DNA of 64,000 nt. Source: JBHHZJ01 sp046758005. GTDB lineage: Bacteria > Pseudomonadota > Alphaproteobacteria > Kiloniellales > J153. Location of the stretch: assembly GCA_046758005.1 (NCBI GenBank), contig JBHHZJ010000001.1:46626-110625 (forward strand), in the 5' to 3' direction. The notes below the pieces were generated by a model. It saw only the letters and a list, made by a program, of their open reading frames with translations. It was not told the origin of the DNA and did no database searches. This document shows, in pieces, positions 8,242 to 17,237 of the stretch. Made by a program: the position numbers and the translations under genes. Every line of letters starts with the position of its first letter. Within the stretch, counting starts at the first letter, position 1.

Positions 8242-9165
8242 GTGAGCACGGAAGGATTGGACCGCAAGCCGGGCCCGCCGGGTGCGCTCAAGGGCGAGGC
8301 GCTCAGGACCGCGGCCGAGGCCCTCGCCGCTGAAGTGCAGGCCAAGGTCCGCGAGCGCCAGGGCGGCGTGCGCACCTTCTTTGACAACTTCCTCCTGCGC
8401 TCCCTCGAGGAGCTGCGCCGTCTCGGCCCGGGCGTGGCCTGGGAGGACAGCGCCGCGCGCCTGCCCGGCCCCCGGGGCGAGCGGGTGCGCGCGCGCCTGG
8501 AGCGCCTGCGCCGCTTCCTCGATCGGCGCAGCAAAGGGCGCTTCGTGGACTACCACGACCGCCTGCCGGTGCTGCCCGAGGCCGATCCCTGGCCGAGCGA
8601 CATCGACCGGCCGACGCTGGCCATGAGCCAGGGCACGGCCGAATGTCTGCGTTGGCGCGGCCTGCCGCTGTTCAAGACCGCCTTCGATTTCGCCGTCTAT
8701 CCGATGCTGCTCTGGGACCTGCGACCGCGCACGGTGGTCGAGCTCGGCTCCGGCTCGGGCGCCAGCGCCGTGTGGCTGGCCGAGCTCATGGCGCTGTTCG
8801 GCGGCGGCCACGTCTATTCGCTCGACCTGAAACGGCCCGACGTGCGCCACGACGCCGTCACGTTCCTCGAGGGCGACTGCGGCGAGATCGAGACCGCGCT
8901 CGACGCGGAGTTCCTGCGCGCCCTGCCCCACCCCTGGCTGGCAATCGAGGACGCGCACGTCAACGTCCACGGCGTGCTCGCGCACCTGCACGCCCACCTC
9001 GCGCCGGGCGACTACCTCATCGTCGAGGACAGCCTCGAGAAGCGCGCCGACATCGGGCGCTTTCTGAGCGAGCGCCCCGGCGCCTACAAGGTGGACACGC
9101 GCTACACGGACTTTTTCGGGCGCAACGCGACCTGCGCCTTCGATTCGATCTTCGTCAGAAACTAG
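8242..9165 (+). CDS. CmcI-like SAM-dependent methyltransferase
   Basis: 307 residues. The C-terminal two thirds match the cephalosporin-hydroxylase (CmcI) branch of class I methyltransferases: a substrate-side segment GLPLFKTAFDFAVYPMLLWD, motif I VVELGSGSGASAVWLAELM near residue 170, an acidic strand-2 end (VYSLDLK), a nucleobase-side GDCGEIE, and the family-typical HVNVHGVLAHLHAHLAPGDYLIVED. The GTG at 8242 is supported by GGGAGG six bases upstream; the open frame also allows an earlier TTG. CmcI-family members methylate or hydroxylate antibiotics and glycans, often alongside capsule or rhamnan genes. No such cluster is present here. The substrate is unknown. Confidence 0.8.
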   Translation: MSTEGLDRKPGPPGALKGEALRTAAEALAAEVQAKVRERQGGVRTFFDNFLLRSLEELRRLGPGVAWEDSAARLPGPRGERVRARLERLRRFLDRRSKGRFVDYHDRLPVLPEADPWPSDIDRPTLAMSQGTAECLRWRGLPLFKTAFDFAVYPMLLWDLRPRTVVELGSGSGASAVWLAELMALFGGGHVYSLDLKRPDVRHDAVTFLEGDCGEIETALDAEFLRALPHPWLAIEDAHVNVHGVLAHLHAHLAPGDYLIVEDSLEKRADIGRFLSERPGAYKVDTRYTDFFGRNATCAFDSIFVRN

Positions 9166-9186
9166 GCCGGGGCGAGAACGGCGGCC

Positions 9187-10713
9187 TCACCCTTCGATGA
9201 CGCGGCACCTGGCGCCCAGGGCCTCGGCCAGGGCGCGGAGGTCGCGGTCCACCGCCTCCCCGCCCGGCGCCGAGCCGTCGCCCGGCAGCACCAGGCGCAG
9301 CGCGCCGGCGGCGTCGTAGTCGAGCGCGCAGCGCGCCAGCACCGCGCCGGTCGCGCCGGAGACCCGGTAGGCCAGGCGCTGGGCCAGGCCGAGCACACGC
9401 GCCCGCCGTTCGACCTCGGGCGACAACAGGCGCACGTAACGCGCCGCATCGGCCGCGCCGGCCGCGCCGCCGTAGCGCACGAAGGCGGCGTAGGCGAGGA
9501 ACACCCGCTCCGCATGGCCGAGCCCGATGAAAGGAAAATGCAGGATCCGGAACAACGCCTGGACGGCGCGGTAGTCGGGATGCTCGCGCCAGGCGATATC
9601 GGAGAGCAGACAAGAGGCTTGGCGCAGGCGCCGCGCCGGCGGCGTCTCGTCGGGGAACAGCGCCGCGCTCCACGCCGCGAGCGGTTCGCCCAGATGCTCG
9701 AAGCGCGCCTCGCGCCGGGCCAGGTCCGCGCACACGGCAAGCAGCGGGTCTTTCGCCTGCTCCGCGGGCGAGAGCTGGTCGAAGGCGTGCCCTTCGCGCA
9801 GGCCGAAGGCGGAAAACACGACCTGCCCGCAGCCAAGCGCCCGCACCACGCGGCTCAGCACGAGGGCGGCGGCCGGGAGCGTCTCCAGGCGCTGCTTGGT
9901 CACGCCCCTGATGCACGCCAGCGAGCGCCGGCTCAGCCGGCCGATGACCCGCGCGAGGTCGTTCACCTCGCCGCGCCGCATGGTGTATCCGTGGACGACG
10001 TGCAGCGGATGATCGGTCTGCTCGATCCGGATCCGCGCCAGGTTGCGCCAGGCCCCGCCAACCGCGTACAACGCGCCGGCCTCCGGTTCGCGCGCCGCCT
10101 CGCTCAGCCAATCCGCGCCCGTGAGCCGACGGTCGATCTCGCGCTCCATCGCGTCGGGTCCCCGGCCCGACAAGTCCATGAGTTGGAACGGCCCCAACGA
10201 CAGGGTCGCCGAGCGCCCGATCCGTCCGTGCCGCAATTCGACGAGTTCCAGACTGCCGCCGCCGAGGTCGCCCATGACGCCGTGGGCGCCCGGGAACCCG
10301 GCGACCACGCCGAGCGCCGACAGGCGCCCCTCCTCCGCCCCGCTCAGCACGGTGACGGGCAGGCCGCACAGGCGCTCGACCTCGGCGGCGAAGGCGGGCC
10401 CGTCGGCGGCCTCGCGCACCGCGGCGGTGGCGAGCATGTCGATGCGCCGCGCGCCCATGGCGCGGGCCAGGCGCGTGAAGCGCACCAGGTTTTTGCGCGC
10501 CAACGCCACGCCCTCCGGGTTGAGCCGGCCGCCGCGCGTCAAGCCGCGGCCCAGGCCGCACAAGACCTTCTCGTTGAACAGCGTGACGGCGCCGCGCTCC
10601 GGCCCCCGGTAAACCACCAGCCGAACTGAGTTGGACCCGATGTCGATCACGGCCAGCGGCCCGTCCCGCGCCGGCGCGATCACGGCCGCTGCGCCCTTCG
10701 CCGCGCCCGCCAT
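9187..10713 (-). CDS. ppx: Exopolyphosphatase / guanosine pentaphosphatase (Ppx/GppA)
   Basis: 508 residues. It releases orthophosphate from inorganic polyphosphate, or from pppGpp if GppA-like. The ASKHA fold motifs are clear: phosphate-1 AVIDIGSNSVRLVVY near residue 20, MLATAAVREAADG, GAEEGRLSALGV, and phosphate-2 MGDLGGGSLELVEL. The C-terminal half is the HD-like helical region that sets length specificity. The start is only 7 bases after the ppk1 stop, so the two form an operon for building and removing polyphosphate. Ppx versus GppA cannot be settled from motifs; the ppk1 linkage favours Ppx. Confidence 0.92.
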   Translation of the reverse strand: MAGAAKGAAAVIAPARDGPLAVIDIGSNSVRLVVYRGPERGAVTLFNEKVLCGLGRGLTRGGRLNPEGVALARKNLVRFTRLARAMGARRIDMLATAAVREAADGPAFAAEVERLCGLPVTVLSGAEEGRLSALGVVAGFPGAHGVMGDLGGGSLELVELRHGRIGRSATLSLGPFQLMDLSGRGPDAMEREIDRRLTGADWLSEAAREPEAGALYAVGGAWRNLARIRIEQTDHPLHVVHGYTMRRGEVNDLARVIGRLSRRSLACIRGVTKQRLETLPAAALVLSRVVRALGCGQVVFSAFGLREGHAFDQLSPAEQAKDPLLAVCADLARREARFEHLGEPLAAWSAALFPDETPPARRLRQASCLLSDIAWREHPDYRAVQALFRILHFPFIGLGHAERVFLAYAAFVRYGGAAGAADAARYVRLLSPEVERRARVLGLAQRLAYRVSGATGAVLARCALDYDAAGALRLVLPGDGSAPGGEAVDRDLRALAEALGARCRVIEG

Positions 10714-10720
10714 GCCCCGC

Positions 10721-12910
10721 TCAGGCTTTCCTCAGCACCAGGCGCGGCGCCTTTTTCGACTTCTCGAGCGCGCTGCCGCGCCCCGACAGGCTGGGATTGG
10801 TCATGAAAAACGTGTGGGCGCTGAAGGCGTCCTCGCCCGCCGCGACCCGGCGGTATTCAGCGTCGCGTTCGAGCACCCAGCTTTGCGCCTCGTCGTTCAG
10901 GTTGGCGATCATGATCTGATCGAGGATCTGCCGGTGCACGGTCGGGTTCTCGATGGGCAGCAGCACCTCGACCCGCCAGTCCAGGTTGCGCGGCATCCAG
11001 TCCGCCGAAGAGATGTAGACCTTGGCCTCGGGCGAAGGCAGGACGTGGCCGGCGCCGAAGCAGACGATCCGGCTGTGTTCCAGGAACCGGCCGACGATGC
11101 TCTTGACCCGAATGTTCTCCGACAGGCCGGGCACGCCCGGGCGCAGGCAGCACATGCCCCGGATCACCAAGTCGATGGACACATTCGCCTGGGAGGCCCG
11201 GTACAGCGCGTCGATGATCTGCGGATCGACGAGCGCGTTGAGCTTGGCCCAGATCGCCGCCGGGCGCCCGGCCCTGGCGTGATCGATCTCGCCGTCGATG
11301 AGGCCGAGCAGCGTCGTGCGCAGGCTCAGCGGCGCGACCGCGATCTTCTCCATCGGCTTGGGCTTGGCGTAGCCGGTCATGTAGTTGAACAGCCGGACCG
11401 CGTCGCGGCACAGCGCCGGGTCGCAGGTGAAGAACGACAGGTCCGTGTAGACCTTGGCGTTGACCGGGTGGTAGTTGCCCGTTCCGTAGTGCACGTAAGA
11501 GCGCAGGTGCGAGCCCTCGCGCCGGACCACGAGCGAGACCTTGGCGTGGGTCTTGAGGTTGATGAAACCGTAGACCACGTGGACGCCGGCGCGCTCCATG
11601 TTGCGCGCCCAGCGGATGTTGCGCTCCTCGTCGAAGCGGGCCTTGAGCTCGATCAACGCGGTAACCGACTTGCCCGCCTCGGCGGCCTCGGTGAGCGCCT
11701 TGACGATCGGCGAGTCCTCGCTGGTCCGGTACAGCGTCTGCTTGATGGCCACGACCGCGGGATCGGCGGCGGCCTGGCGGATGAATTGCGCCACAACGTC
11801 GAAGCTCTCGTAGGGGTGGTGCACGACGATGTCCTTGGCGCGCACCGCGGCGAAGCAGTCGCCGTCGAAGTCGCGCACGCGCTCCGGGAAGCGCGCGTTG
11901 TAGGGCGGGAACCCGAGGTCCGGCCGGTCGCCGACGATCAGCTGCTCGGTGTCGGACAGGCCGAGCAGGCCATCGAGCGTGACCACGTCGTCCGGCGCCA
12001 CGTCGAGCTCGGCCTCGACGAAGCCGCGCAACCCATCGGGCATGTCCCGGTCGACGGTCAACCGAATCACGGAGCCGCGTCGGCGCCGCTTGAGCGCGGA
12101 CTCGAACACCCGTACCAGGTCCTCGGCCTCCTCCTCGATCTCGATGTCGCTGTCGCGCAAGACGCGGAAGAACCCGATTCCCATGACCTCCACGCCGGGA
12201 AACAGCGTGTCGAGGTAGAGCCGGACCACCTGCTCCATGCGGATGAAGCGGATCGTCGCGCCCGGCAGGCGGATGAACCGCTCGAGCTGCGCGGGAAGCG
12301 GGATCAGGCCCGTGAGGCGCTCGCCGTCCTCCGGGTTGACCAGATCCAGGACCATGGAGAACCCGCCGTTGGTGATGAAGGGAAACGGATGCGCCGCAGA
12401 CACCGCAATCGGGGTCAGGACCGGGAAGATCTGGGCGGAGAAGTAGCCGTCCAGCCACGCCCGCTCCTCGTCGGTCAGCTCCTCGGACTTGAGCACGCCG
12501 ACGCCCGCCGCGCGCAACTCAGCGCGCAGGCGCCGCCAGATGGTCTGCTGGCGTTGCAGGAGGCGCGTGGCGTCGCGGTTGATTTCGGCCAGTTGCCGCT
12601 CGGGGTTGAGGCCGTCGGGGCTCGGCGTCTTCACCCCGGCGCGCACCTGACCTTTCAGGCCGGCAATGCGCACCATGTAGAACTCGTCGAGGTTGCGGAA
12701 CGAGATCGACAGGAAGCGCACGCGCTCGAGCAGCGGATGCCGGGGGTTGACCGCTTCCTCCAGCACCCGCTCGTTGAACTTGAGCCACGACAGCTCGCGG
12801 TTGATGAAACGCCGCGGCGACGATGCGTCGATGGCGTCCTCGGCGGGGCCGGGTTCGCCTTTGTCGCCGCTGTCCGCTTCGGTTACCGTTAGCGCGATCC
12901 TGTCGTTCAC
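10721..12910 (-). CDS. ppk1: Polyphosphate kinase 1
   Basis: 729 residues. It makes polyphosphate from ATP through a phosphohistidine. The N-terminal domain begins FINRELSWLKFNERVL (residues 35-50). The middle domain has TPIAVSAAHPFPFITNGG (166-183). The catalytic part carries HHPYESFDVV (364-373), IKQTLYRTS (389-397) and the autophosphorylated His in KTHAKVSL (His455), followed by HYGTGNYHPVNAKVYTDL. The start is a GTG (VNDRIALTV). Length is typical. It is the first gene of the ppk1-ppx pair and diverges from the broken sixA. Confidence 0.96.
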   Translation of the reverse strand: MNDRIALTVTEADSGDKGEPGPAEDAIDASSPRRFINRELSWLKFNERVLEEAVNPRHPLLERVRFLSISFRNLDEFYMVRIAGLKGQVRAGVKTPSPDGLNPERQLAEINRDATRLLQRQQTIWRRLRAELRAAGVGVLKSEELTDEERAWLDGYFSAQIFPVLTPIAVSAAHPFPFITNGGFSMVLDLVNPEDGERLTGLIPLPAQLERFIRLPGATIRFIRMEQVVRLYLDTLFPGVEVMGIGFFRVLRDSDIEIEEEAEDLVRVFESALKRRRRGSVIRLTVDRDMPDGLRGFVEAELDVAPDDVVTLDGLLGLSDTEQLIVGDRPDLGFPPYNARFPERVRDFDGDCFAAVRAKDIVVHHPYESFDVVAQFIRQAAADPAVVAIKQTLYRTSEDSPIVKALTEAAEAGKSVTALIELKARFDEERNIRWARNMERAGVHVVYGFINLKTHAKVSLVVRREGSHLRSYVHYGTGNYHPVNAKVYTDLSFFTCDPALCRDAVRLFNYMTGYAKPKPMEKIAVAPLSLRTTLLGLIDGEIDHARAGRPAAIWAKLNALVDPQIIDALYRASQANVSIDLVIRGMCCLRPGVPGLSENIRVKSIVGRFLEHSRIVCFGAGHVLPSPEAKVYISSADWMPRNLDWRVEVLLPIENPTVHRQILDQIMIANLNDEAQSWVLERDAEYRRVAAGEDAFSAHTFFMTNPSLSGRGSALEKSKKAPRLVLRKA

Positions 12911-13078
12911 TTCGACCGGTCCTTCGGGCCGCCGCGCGGCGCCTGCCAGCCAATGCTATAGCACGGGGCAATGAATTTTCGATGACGGATTTCCGATGGC
13001 GGCGCGCCTCGCGGTGACGCCGCCGGGTACCGCTCATGTCGGACGGCGCGGCCGGCAAGGCAAGCGCGCGGGCGGTGC

Positions 13079-13618
13079 ATGAAGACGCTCTATCTGGCCC
13101 GCCACGGTCTGGCGTAGCGCGGCGACGGCGTCTCGCCCGATGCGGACCGGCCGCTTGCGGCGGAGGGGCGCGCCGCCGCGGCGTGGCTGGCCGAGACCAT
13201 GCGCGAGCGCGGCTTGATGCCCGCCTTCGTCGTGTGCTCCGACGCGCGCCGGGCGATCGAGACCTGGGAGGCCATGAAAGCGACACTGGCTCCCCTCGGT
13301 GCGGCCGAAATCGCGATGGAGGCTCACCCGGGCCTCTATCTCGCCCCGGCTCGCCAGGCGCTCGCGATCGTGCGGGCGCTGCCCGACGCGCGATCCTCGG
13401 TCCTGCTGATCGGCCACAACCCGGGCCTGCAGAACCTGGCGGGAGCGCTCGCCGGCCCGGCCTCCGATCCGGTCGCGCTGCGGCGCCTGCGCCTGGGCTT
13501 CCCGACCGCGGGGCTCGCGGTCTTCGCCTTCGACATGGCGCACTGGTGCGACATCGGGCGCGGCAAGGGACGCCTGAGCCTTTTCCTGCCCCCCGTCGAC
13601 GGCGCGGACGCGACGTGA
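13079..13618 (+). pseudogene. sixA: sixA-like phosphohistidine phosphatase interrupted by an amber codon
   Basis: A 180-codon frame is intact except for a TAG at 13115-13117, codon 13, directly after the catalytic RHG motif (MKTLYLARHGLA then stop). Downstream, the frame carries the rest of a SixA histidine phosphatase: DRPLAAEGRAAAAWL, a CSDARRAIETWEAM block and the second catalytic His in LIGHNPGLQN. GAG to TAG is a one-base change. Re-initiation at the ATG at 13199 would give 139 residues lacking the phosphohistidine-forming His, so that product should be inactive. The region after the stop shows no further damage, so the lesion is recent or a base-call error. SixA enzymes dephosphorylate Hpt domains or PTS-Ntr proteins. 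Confidence 0.8.
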
Positions 13619-13634
13619 GCGCGAGCGCCCGCCG

Positions 13635-14606
13635 TCACGTCTGGACCCGTCCGCTCCCGGCCAAATCCGGCAGGTTGAAGACGCTGCGCTTGAGGCCGAA
13701 GCCCTCGCGCAGGGCCTTGGCCGCCGCCAACCCTGCTTCGTCGAGGGCGATGCGCCCCACCCGTTCGACCAGCATCTCCAAGTGGGCCCTGAGCGCCCGC
13801 TCGCCCTCCGGCGTGTCGGCGAGCGGCAGGTCGGCGCGGAAGCGCGGGTCGTGCACGGCGCGTTCCCAGAACCGGGTCAGCCAGTCGAGCCCGGTCGGCT
13901 CGCTGCACCCGAAGGTCAGGTGGATCGATGCCTCGCTGCTGGCCAGCGCGTCGTGGAACTGGCCGCGCGGCAGGTAGAGCAGGTCGCCCGGCCGCATCAC
14001 GACCTCCTCGGCGACGCGGCCTTTCAGGCGGTCGCATTCGGCCTGCGGCACGTTGTAGAAGGCGGCGTGCTCGACGGGGTTGTCCATGCGTCCCTCGTAG
14101 AGGCGCCAGCGCTTCTCGCCGACGACGTGCAGCGCGTAGACGTCGTGCCGGTCGTAGTGCGAGTCGAAGGCCTGGCGCTCCTGCCACGAGCAATAGAGGT
14201 TCGCGGACACCTTGGCCCCCAGTCTTCCCGCGATGGTCTCGGCGACCGCGAGCGCGCCGGGGTGCAGGGTCTCGATGTTGTTGAGCACGAGCGAGGCGCC
14301 GCGGCGCAGGAGCTCCATGACCTTGTCGGACTCGGGCTGCAGGACCTGGCGCTGGTTGCGGTTGAGCGTGTTGCGCGAATAGGCGGCCGGCGGGACCCGC
14401 TGCCGATCGAGGACGAGCTGGAGCGTGTTGCCGTCCCACACGTCCATGCCGAGCATCTCGTTGAGCGCGTCCCAGGACATGGCGAAGGCGAACTTGTCCG
14501 GCCCGCCGCGCACGTGCAGCGGCCGGCGGTGATAGTGCTCGGCGAGGAACGCCGACTCGCCCACCGGCGCCAGAAGCTGTTCGAAGGTCGTGATGAGATC
14601 GCTCAT
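13635..14606 (-). CDS. JmjC/cupin-4 ribosomal-oxygenase-like hydroxylase (RoxA/MINA53 type)
   Basis: 323 residues. This 2-oxoglutarate/Fe(II) oxygenase family hydroxylates a residue of a ribosomal protein (Arg in L16 for E. coli RoxA/YcfD, His for the human relatives). The double-stranded beta-helix metal triad is readable: HYD at 150-152 (SHYDRHDVYALHV) and His218 in YLPRGQFHDA. KRWRLYEGR follows the HxD strand as in RoxA. A helical dimerisation and winged-helix C-terminus fills residues 245-323. The start MSDLITTFEQ overlaps nothing and follows the SDR gene by 17 bases on the same strand, so the two are probably co-transcribed. The target protein cannot be read from sequence. Confidence 0.85.
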   Translation of the reverse strand: MSDLITTFEQLLAPVGESAFLAEHYHRRPLHVRGGPDKFAFAMSWDALNEMLGMDVWDGNTLQLVLDRQRVPPAAYSRNTLNRNQRQVLQPESDKVMELLRRGASLVLNNIETLHPGALAVAETIAGRLGAKVSANLYCSWQERQAFDSHYDRHDVYALHVVGEKRWRLYEGRMDNPVEHAAFYNVPQAECDRLKGRVAEEVVMRPGDLLYLPRGQFHDALASSEASIHLTFGCSEPTGLDWLTRFWERAVHDPRFRADLPLADTPEGERALRAHLEMLVERVGRIALDEAGLAAAKALREGFGLKRSVFNLPDLAGSGRVQT

Positions 14607-14623
14607 CGCCCGGCCTTCGGCTC

Positions 14624-15403
14624 TCACAGCGTGCCCGGGAAGGCGCCGCCGTCGAGCAGCAGGTTCTGGCCGGTGATGAATCCGGCGTGTCGGCTGCACA
14701 GGAAGGCGCAGGCCGCGCCGAACTCCTCCGGGTCGCCGAAGCGGCCGGCGGGGTTCGCGGCCATGCGCTCGTTCCACGCCTCCTCGAAGGGCCGGCCGCC
14801 TTTCTCGGCGACGCTCCGCACGGTCTGCCTGAGGCGATCGGTGGCGAACGGCCCGGGCAGCAGGTTGTTGACGGTGACGTTGTGGCGCACGGTCTTGCGC
14901 GCCACGCCGGCGACGAAGCCGGTCAGGCCCGCGCGCGCGCCGTTCGACAGGCCCAGGATGTCGATCGGGGCCTTCACCGCCGAGGACGTGATGTTGACGA
15001 TGCGCCCGAAGCGGCGCGCGATCATGCCATCGACCGTGGCCCTGATCAGCTCGATGGCGGTCAGCATGTTGGCGTCCAGGGCCTTGATCCAGTCGTCGCG
15101 CGACCAGTCCCGGAAGTCGCCGGGCGGCGGGCCGCCGGCATTGTTGACCAGGATGTCCGGCCCGGGGCAGGCCTCGAGCGCTGCCTTGCGCCCGGCCTCG
15201 GTCGTGATGTCGGCGGCCACGGGCGCGACCTTGACGCCGGTCTCGCGGCGGATCTCTTCCGCGCTCGCCTGCAGGGGCCCGGGCGTGCGCGCCACGATGG
15301 TCACGTCCACGCCCTCGCGCGCGAGCGCCATGGCGCAGGCCCGGCCCAGCCCCTTGCTGGCCGCGCACACGAGCGCCGTCTTGCCGTTCAGTCCGAGATC
15401 CAT
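14624..15403 (-). CDS. Short-chain dehydrogenase/reductase with non-canonical active site
   Basis: 259 residues. The Rossmann fold is clear: cofactor loop ASKGLGRA (15-22), NNAGG near 87-91, a conserved Ser in NITSSAV (140-141), and the C-terminal GFITGQNLLLDGGA. The catalytic YxxxK of the SDR family is replaced by S153-N-G-A-R157 (LSNGARAGLTGF). The flanking sequence aligns without gaps, so this is substitution rather than misalignment. An SDR subfamily with this change is known among annotated FabG-like proteins, but its chemistry is unclear. The ATG at 15403 has GGGAGG five bases upstream. The gene is 10 bases downstream of hdaA on the same strand. Confidence 0.88.
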   Translation of the reverse strand: MDLGLNGKTALVCAASKGLGRACAMALAREGVDVTIVARTPGPLQASAEEIRRETGVKVAPVAADITTEAGRKAALEACPGPDILVNNAGGPPPGDFRDWSRDDWIKALDANMLTAIELIRATVDGMIARRFGRIVNITSSAVKAPIDILGLSNGARAGLTGFVAGVARKTVRHNVTVNNLLPGPFATDRLRQTVRSVAEKGGRPFEEAWNERMAANPAGRFGDPEEFGAACAFLCSRHAGFITGQNLLLDGGAFPGTL

Positions 15404-15413
15404 GGTCGCCTCC

Positions 15414-16124
15414 CTACTCTACGATGTCGGCCCGTCCCGCCTGCTCCTTCGCCAGCACCGCGCGGACCAGGGGCACGGTGATGTCGCGGCGCTGCGCGAG
15501 CGAGGCGCGGTCCACCGCCGCCACGATGTCGCGGGCCGCCGCGAAGGACCGCTCCATGCGCGGCAGCAGGAAGCGGACCACCTCCGCACCGACCCGAAGC
15601 TGGCGGTCGGCGAACAGCTTGATCAGCACCGCCTCGATGAGTGCGTCGTCCGGCGCGCCCAGGGCCACGGCGCTGGCCGCCGAAAGGCGCGAGCGCAAAT
15701 CCGGCAGCGAACAGGACCAGCGCGCCGGCGGCGCGCGCCCGGCGAGCAGCAGATGGCCGCCGCGCTCGGCCAGCATGTTGTAAAGATGCAGCAACCGGCG
15801 CTGGCGCAGCGGGTCGCCGGCGAGCGCCGCCTCGACCCCGTCGAGCGCGCACGCGCGGGCCGGGCCGAGCAGTTCCGGCGGCTCGGCCGCGTCCAGCGCC
15901 GCCGCGTCGATCGCCGCGGCGCCGCTCGCGGCGCGCCAGACCCGGCACAGGTGGGTCTTGCCGCAGCCGGGCGGACCGTAGAGCGCCAGGGCCGGCCCGG
16001 GCCAGCGGGGCCAACGGTCGATCCAGGCGACCGCGAGTTCGTTGCTCGGCGCGACGAGAAAATCCTCGCGCCCGAGCGCCGGCCGGTGCTCCAGGTCGAA
16101 GGGTAGTTGCGCCGCGCGGCTCAT
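15414..16124 (-). CDS. hdaA: DnaA-related regulator HdaA (RIDA factor)
   Basis: 236 residues, one AAA+ domain related to DnaA domain III. With the sliding clamp it stimulates ATP hydrolysis by DnaA and so prevents re-initiation of replication. An N-terminal clamp-binding peptide is plausible in AQLPFDL (5-11), matching the QL-F clamp box. Walker A is GPPGCGKTH (50-58), followed by the shortened lid typical of alphaproteobacterial HdaA; ERSFAAARDIVAAVD is the sensor-2 side. The start codon overlaps the stop of the AI-2E permease gene by ATGA, indicating translational coupling. In this lineage the gene commonly sits in exactly this neighbourhood. Confidence 0.88.
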   Translation of the reverse strand: MSRAAQLPFDLEHRPALGREDFLVAPSNELAVAWIDRWPRWPGPALALYGPPGCGKTHLCRVWRAASGAAAIDAAALDAAEPPELLGPARACALDGVEAALAGDPLRQRRLLHLYNMLAERGGHLLLAGRAPPARWSCSLPDLRSRLSAASAVALGAPDDALIEAVLIKLFADRQLRVGAEVVRFLLPRMERSFAAARDIVAAVDRASLAQRRDITVPLVRAVLAKEQAGRADIVE

Positions 16125-17194
16125 TGGCCCGGCTCGCGCCCGCCGCCGCCGTAATAGCTGCTGGCCATGTATCGCTCGATCCCGAAACGCGCGCCGACGC
16201 CGACCACGGCGGCGGCGGGCACCGCGAGAAGCACGCCGACGAAACCGAACAGCGCGCCGCCGGCCAGCAGGGCGAAGATGACCCAGACCGGGTGCAGGCC
16301 GACCCGCCCCCCGACCAGCTTGGGTGTCAGGACGTTGCCTTCGGCCGCCTGGCCGACGAAGAAGATCGCGGCGACGATGGCGATTCGCGCCCAGTCGTCG
16401 AACTGCGCGAACGCGAGGCCCACCGAGAGCACCAGCCCCACCGTCGCCCCGACGAAGGGAATGAACGACAGCAGCCCCGCGACCAGGCCCACGATCAGCC
16501 CGAAGTCCAGGCCGGCCAGCGACAGGCCGAGGGCATAGAACACGCCCAGAATCAAGCAGACGGTCCCCTGGCCGCGCACGAAGCCGGCGAGCCTTCGGTC
16601 CACCTCGCGCACCAGGGCGCGTATCGTTTCGGCGTGGGCGCGCGGCAGCCACTCGTCGACGCGCGCCACGATTCGGTCCCAGTCGCGCAAGAGGTAGAAC
16701 GCCACCACCGGCGTGATGACGAGCAGGGACAAAAGGTTCGCCAGCGCCACCCCGCCGCTCACCAGACCGCCCACGAAGTCCGTGGCCCACGCCATCAGAC
16801 GTTCGGCCGAGCCGCCGAGCGCCGTTTCGATCCGCATCAGCATGGCCGGGTCGGCCTGGGCCTCGACCAGGGCGACCAGTTGCGCGAACTGGGCGCGCAG
16901 GGCGTCGACGAAGTCCGGCACGCTCCTCAACAGGCTGACCAGTTGGCCGGCGACGACCGGGACCAGCAGCAGGACCCCGGCGACCGCGAGAACGAGGAAC
17001 GTCAGGGTCAATAGCGTGGTCGCCAGCGTCCGCGACAGTCCCCAGCGCTCGAGCCGGTCGCAGACCGGATCGAGCATATAGGCGACCGCCATCCCGGCCA
17101 CGAAGGGCAGCAGGATGCCGCGCAGCAGATAGAGCGCGATCACGAAGACCGCCAGGCCGATCAGCCAGAAGCGCACCTGCCGTTCGACCGTCAC
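16121..17194 (-). CDS. AI-2E/PerM-family membrane transporter
   Basis: 357 residues with about eight hydrophobic segments: two near 10-50, one at 58-82, a long periplasmic stretch around 90-150, then five in the C-terminal half. The family signatures IGLVAGLLSFIPFVGATVG and LVGGRVGLHPVWVIFALLAGG are present. Members include AI-2 exporter TqsA and several Na+/H+-antiport-like proteins, so the substrate is open. The start is a GTG (VTVERQVRFWL). Its stop overlaps the hdaA start. In this location it is a common but unexplained companion of hdaA in alphaproteobacteria. Confidence 0.88.
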   Translation of the reverse strand: MTVERQVRFWLIGLAVFVIALYLLRGILLPFVAGMAVAYMLDPVCDRLERWGLSRTLATTLLTLTFLVLAVAGVLLLVPVVAGQLVSLLRSVPDFVDALRAQFAQLVALVEAQADPAMLMRIETALGGSAERLMAWATDFVGGLVSGGVALANLLSLLVITPVVAFYLLRDWDRIVARVDEWLPRAHAETIRALVREVDRRLAGFVRGQGTVCLILGVFYALGLSLAGLDFGLIVGLVAGLLSFIPFVGATVGLVLSVGLAFAQFDDWARIAIVAAIFFVGQAAEGNVLTPKLVGGRVGLHPVWVIFALLAGGALFGFVGVLLAVPAAAVVGVGARFGIERYMASSYYGGGGREPGQ

Positions 17195-17237
17195 GCCTCG
17201 AGTCCCCCGGCGCCGGTGCCTGCGCTGCGCGGCGCGC

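Noticed and set aside
10631..12892. 753-codon open frame opposite ppk1
   Set aside because: It is a high-GC shadow of the ppk1 reading frame with repetitive Val/Gly/Arg/Asp composition; ppk1 carries all its motifs on the other strand.
13115..13117. TAG in sixA as programmed recoding (pyrrolysine or stop readthrough)
   Set aside because: No pyl genes or readthrough context are visible, and the aligned position in the family is not a special residue; a point mutation or base-call error is simpler.
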